Below are positions 61,106-64,000 of a stretch of DNA of 64,000 bases, piece after piece. The notes beneath the pieces are model-generated. The model was given only the letters and a program-made list of their open reading frames with translations. It searched no databases and was not told the DNA's origin. The stretch covers positions 124,001-188,000 of the forward strand of contig NZ_JXTJ01000017.1 in assembly GCF_001509835.1 (NCBI RefSeq). Reading direction: 5' to 3'. The position numbers and the translations under genes were made by a program. Within the stretch, counting starts at the first letter, position 1; every line of letters starts with the position of its first letter. The DNA is from Allobosea sp. WAO (GTDB lineage: Bacteria > Pseudomonadota > Alphaproteobacteria > Rhizobiales > Beijerinckiaceae).

Positions 61106-61972
61106 TCAGCGGTTGAAGCGAACTGGCACCGACAGCGAGATCGCGCCACCCCCGCCGACCCCGGCAGGAGGAGCGGGAACCGGACTGGCGCGCCGGATCA
61201 TCGCGGCGGCCTCCTCGTCGAGCGCCGCATTGCCCGACGTGCCGACGACGCGCGAGGACAGGACGCGCCCAGCCCGGTCGATCGAAAAGGCGACCTGGAC
61301 GGTCCCGGGATTGGCTCCGCCCGGGAAGCGCTTGTAGCGGTTGAGATGGGCGATCAGCATGCCGCGCCAGGATGCGTTCGAGACCGATGGCTGCGAGGCC
61401 GTGCCTTGCGCCGCGGCGGAGGGCGCAGCGGCACGCGGCGTCGAAGCCTCCGGAGCGGCGGCCTCGCGGGCCTTCGGGCGGTCAGGCTCGACCGGCCGGC
61501 GCACGATCTTGGGCTTCGGCTTCTCTTTCTTCTCGACGATCTTCTTCGGCGGCGGCTTTTTCTCCGGCGGCTTCAGATCGGGCGGCGGCGGCAGCAGCAC
61601 GGCGTCGAGCTGCGGAATCGAGGGCAACTCCGGCAGCTTGATCTCCGGTTGCTCGATCGGCGTCGGTTCGGGCTCCGGTTCAGGCTCGGGCGGCGGCGGT
61701 TCCGGCGGGGTCTCCTTGACCGGCTCTGGCGGCTGCTCCTGTTCGACCTTCTCGGGCGCGACCGGAAGCTCCTCTGCCGGCGCCTCGGGCGCGACGGAGA
61801 CGGCAGCGAGCTCGATCATCACGGCTGGTTCGGGAGCGCCAGCTGCCGCCTCGGTTGGACGCCAGTTGAGCGCGACCCAGGCCATGCCGCCATGGACTGA
61901 AGCGACCGCCAGTGCCGCCGTGGCCCAGCGCAAGGCGGCGAGGCCTCGCCTTTGGGGCGCGATCGCGATCAC
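61106..61972 (-). CDS. tonB: TonB-family energy transducer
   Basis: 288 residues. It has a short cytoplasmic start, one membrane helix (about 12-36, AALRWATAALAVASVHGGMA), and a long Pro/Glu/Lys-rich periplasmic rod (about 60-190, with EPEPEPEPTP and PPPKKIVEKKEKPKPKI). A C-terminal TonB domain follows (SWRGMLIAHLNRYKRFPGGA, NPGTVQVAFSIDRAGRVLSS, ALDEEAAAMIRRASPVPAPP). It passes proton-motive energy from ExbBD to outer-membrane receptors. The GTG start overlaps the exbD stop (GTGA). Confidence 0.92.
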   Translation of the reverse strand: MIAIAPQRRGLAALRWATAALAVASVHGGMAWVALNWRPTEAAAGAPEPAVMIELAAVSVAPEAPAEELPVAPEKVEQEQPPEPVKETPPEPPPPEPEPEPEPTPIEQPEIKLPELPSIPQLDAVLLPPPPDLKPPEKKPPPKKIVEKKEKPKPKIVRRPVEPDRPKAREAAAPEASTPRAAAPSAAAQGTASQPSVSNASWRGMLIAHLNRYKRFPGGANPGTVQVAFSIDRAGRVLSSRVVGTSGNAALDEEAAAMIRRASPVPAPPAGVGGGGAISLSVPVRFNR

Positions 61973-62412
61973 GGCTTGGTTGCTCCCGCCTGACCGGTAT
62001 CCTCGAGCCCGACCAGCGCGATCTTGAGATAGCCGGCATGGCGCAGCTTGTTCATGACTTCCATGAGCTCGCGATAGGCGACTGCCCCGTCGGCTCGCAG
62101 GAAGACGCGCTGCTCGCGGTCATTGCCGGTCTGGCGGTCGAGCGTCGCCTGCAATTGCTCGCTCGCCACGGTGTCGTTGCCCAGCGCTAGCGAAAGGTCC
62201 TGCCTGACGGTCAGGAATATCGGCTTGTCGGGGCGGGGCTGCGGCTGCGCGTTCGAGACCGGCAGGTCGACCGCGACGTCGACCGTCGAGAGTGGCGCCG
62301 CCACCATGAAGATAATCAGCAGCACCAGGATGACGTCGATGAACGGCGTGACGTTGATCTCGCTGACTTCGCCGAGATCACCGTCCTGGGGCTCCTTGAG
62401 CGAGACAGCCAT
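61969..62412 (-). CDS. exbD: Biopolymer transport protein ExbD
   Basis: 147 residues. One membrane helix carries the essential Asp (SEINVTPFIDVILVLLIIFM), followed by a periplasmic domain (PIFLTVRQDLSLALGNDTVA; QRVFLRADGAVAYRELMEVM). It works with ExbB as the proton channel of the TonB system. It lies 6 nt after exbB and overlaps tonB by 4 nt. Confidence 0.94.
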   Translation of the reverse strand: MAVSLKEPQDGDLGEVSEINVTPFIDVILVLLIIFMVAAPLSTVDVAVDLPVSNAQPQPRPDKPIFLTVRQDLSLALGNDTVASEQLQATLDRQTGNDREQRVFLRADGAVAYRELMEVMNKLRHAGYLKIALVGLEDTGQAGATKP

Positions 62413-62418
62413 CGCCGC

Positions 62419-63498
<1,080 letters not shown>

Positions 63499-63851
63499 CG
63501 AATTGGTTCCGTAGCCTGGGCCGCGCACCTCTTGGCGGGAGCGCTGGGTGAAACGACGGTGGCGCAAGCGCCTTGCCGTCTTACGGCCGCAGGGTGTGCA
63601 TCCGGGCAGAATGCTGCCGGCGCGACCGTAGGGAGCAGTTAGCCCAAGCAAGATAAGTTAGCAAATACAATAGTTTACAGGTATTCTAAAGTAACGCTTG
63701 CGCCGCCTTGTGCTCCGAGCAGTTCAAGTATTCGGGGGCTTCACGACGCGCATCTTTCGTGCAGGCGTGGCGGTCTCCGGCGGCAGGAGGCCGTCAGGCG
63801 CTGAAATCGCCTGACGGCCTCGCTCCGGTCGGCGTGGACGCTCGGGCGTGG
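63499..63851. promoter_or_regulatory. Upstream region of exbB with AT-rich, ICE-like stretch
   Basis: About 350 nt without a gene. Positions 63650-63695 are strikingly AT-rich for this genome. On the exbB strand they read TTTAGAATACCTGTAAAC (from 63690), and TTTAGAA is the half-site of the Irr control element of Rhizobiales. The second half is poorly matched, so iron control by Irr is only suggested. The remainder up to 63851 holds the hairpin at 63788-63820 that follows the convergently placed, same-strand copper chaperone gene. Confidence 0.4.
63788..63820 (-). terminator. Strong hairpin after the copper chaperone gene
   Basis: AGGCCGTCAGGCG (63788-63800), a 7-nt loop, CGCCTGACGGCCT (63808-63820): a perfect 13-bp stem. 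It lies 32 nt past the stop of the leftward PCu(A)C gene and before exbB. No T-run follows on either strand, so it is a probable but atypical terminator. Confidence 0.55.
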
Positions 63852-64000
63852 TCAGTGCTTGTGGCCGGCGGCCGGCGTGCGGGCGCCGACCGACTGGACC
63901 GAGAACTCGACTGCGACCGGGCCGGCCTTCTCGAAATTGAGCGTCGCCTTGATGCTCTCGCCTTCCTTGAGCTGACGCTTCAGGTCCATCAGCATCAGAT
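63852..64000 (-). CDS. Copper chaperone PCu(A)C, C-terminal fragment (cut by window edge)
   Basis: The last 49 codons of a gene that continues past the window. The translation is LMLMDLKRQLKEGESIKATL, NFEKAGPVAVEFSVQSVG, then a tail ending GHKH. This is the C-terminal part of the periplasmic PCu(A)C cupredoxin-like chaperone, whose H-x-MLM-like motif holds Cu(I) ligands (the two Met here). These proteins deliver copper to the CuA site of cytochrome oxidase. An SCO gene is a common neighbour and would lie outside the window. The window contains no start codon for it. Confidence 0.82.
   Translation of the reverse strand, partial: LMLMDLKRQLKEGESIKATLNFEKAGPVAVEFSVQSVGARTPAAGHKH

Overview
The window is a GC-rich chromosomal segment from an alphaproteobacterium, most likely a Hyphomicrobiales (Rhizobiales) member of the Bosea/Bradyrhizobiaceae type. 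This rests on overall gene style: an Fds-type NAD-linked formate dehydrogenase operon with FdhD and a LysR regulator, cytochrome c2, ExbB with a long N-terminal extension followed by ExbD and TonB, an IalB-like domain, RcnA with a CsoR/RcnR-type repressor, and rhizobial-style palindromic intergenic repeats. The genus is an inference. I saw no tRNA, rRNA, CRISPR array, transposase or phage gene.

1-9.1 kb: the 3' end of cobC (cobalamin synthesis), then a split NitT/TauT/SsuABC-type importer. One half has two periplasmic binding proteins, a permease and a DMT exporter. The other half has an ATPase, a second permease and a LysR regulator that has no canonical start codon. A D-2-hydroxyacid dehydrogenase lies between the halves, and a MarR regulator follows.

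9.1-32.9 kb: a block of mostly unrecognised genes and the most interesting part of the window. A leftward, translationally coupled set encodes, in transcription order, a large helical protein, an Hsp70/actin-fold ATPase with a 465-residue N-terminal extension, an unknown protein, a class B-type penicillin-binding protein with complete SxxK, SxN and KTG motifs, and a 1012-residue SEDS (RodA/FtsW) protein with a large extra N-terminal region. Around them are two OmpA-like secreted proteins, a secreted protein with a possible TolB/LpoB-like fold, cytoplasmic and single-pass membrane proteins of unknown role, a tiny Cys-rich secreted protein, an IalB-like periplasmic protein and a glycine-zipper lipoprotein. 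My reading is a dedicated accessory peptidoglycan-synthesis or envelope machine, with the same logic as MreB-RodA-PBP2 but with an Hsp70-like ATPase as the actin-fold component.

33-42 kb: a cytochrome P450; a copA-cueR copper operon in which copA is frameshifted by an exact 13-bp tandem duplication in its second CxxC motif; a DUF2086-type 2OG-Fe(II) oxygenase; a Nudix hydrolase; cytochrome c; and a cupin / 16-codon ORF / alpha-beta hydrolase set.

42-49.4 kb: the fdsGBA-fdhD-fdsD operon, preceded by a LysR gene on the same strand. Three GATA-N9-TAT(C/T) palindromes lie between the two.

49.6-57.2 kb: a rightward catabolic operon with an FGGY kinase, an SDR, a ribose-type ABC importer (permease, binding protein, single-domain ATPase), a nucleoside hydrolase, an unknown protein and a GNAT. 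57-64 kb: a divergent rcnA/rcnR-like nickel-cobalt efflux pair, an SDR, a DUF900 lipoprotein hydrolase, exbB-exbD-tonB, and the C-terminus of a PCu(A)C copper chaperone at the edge.
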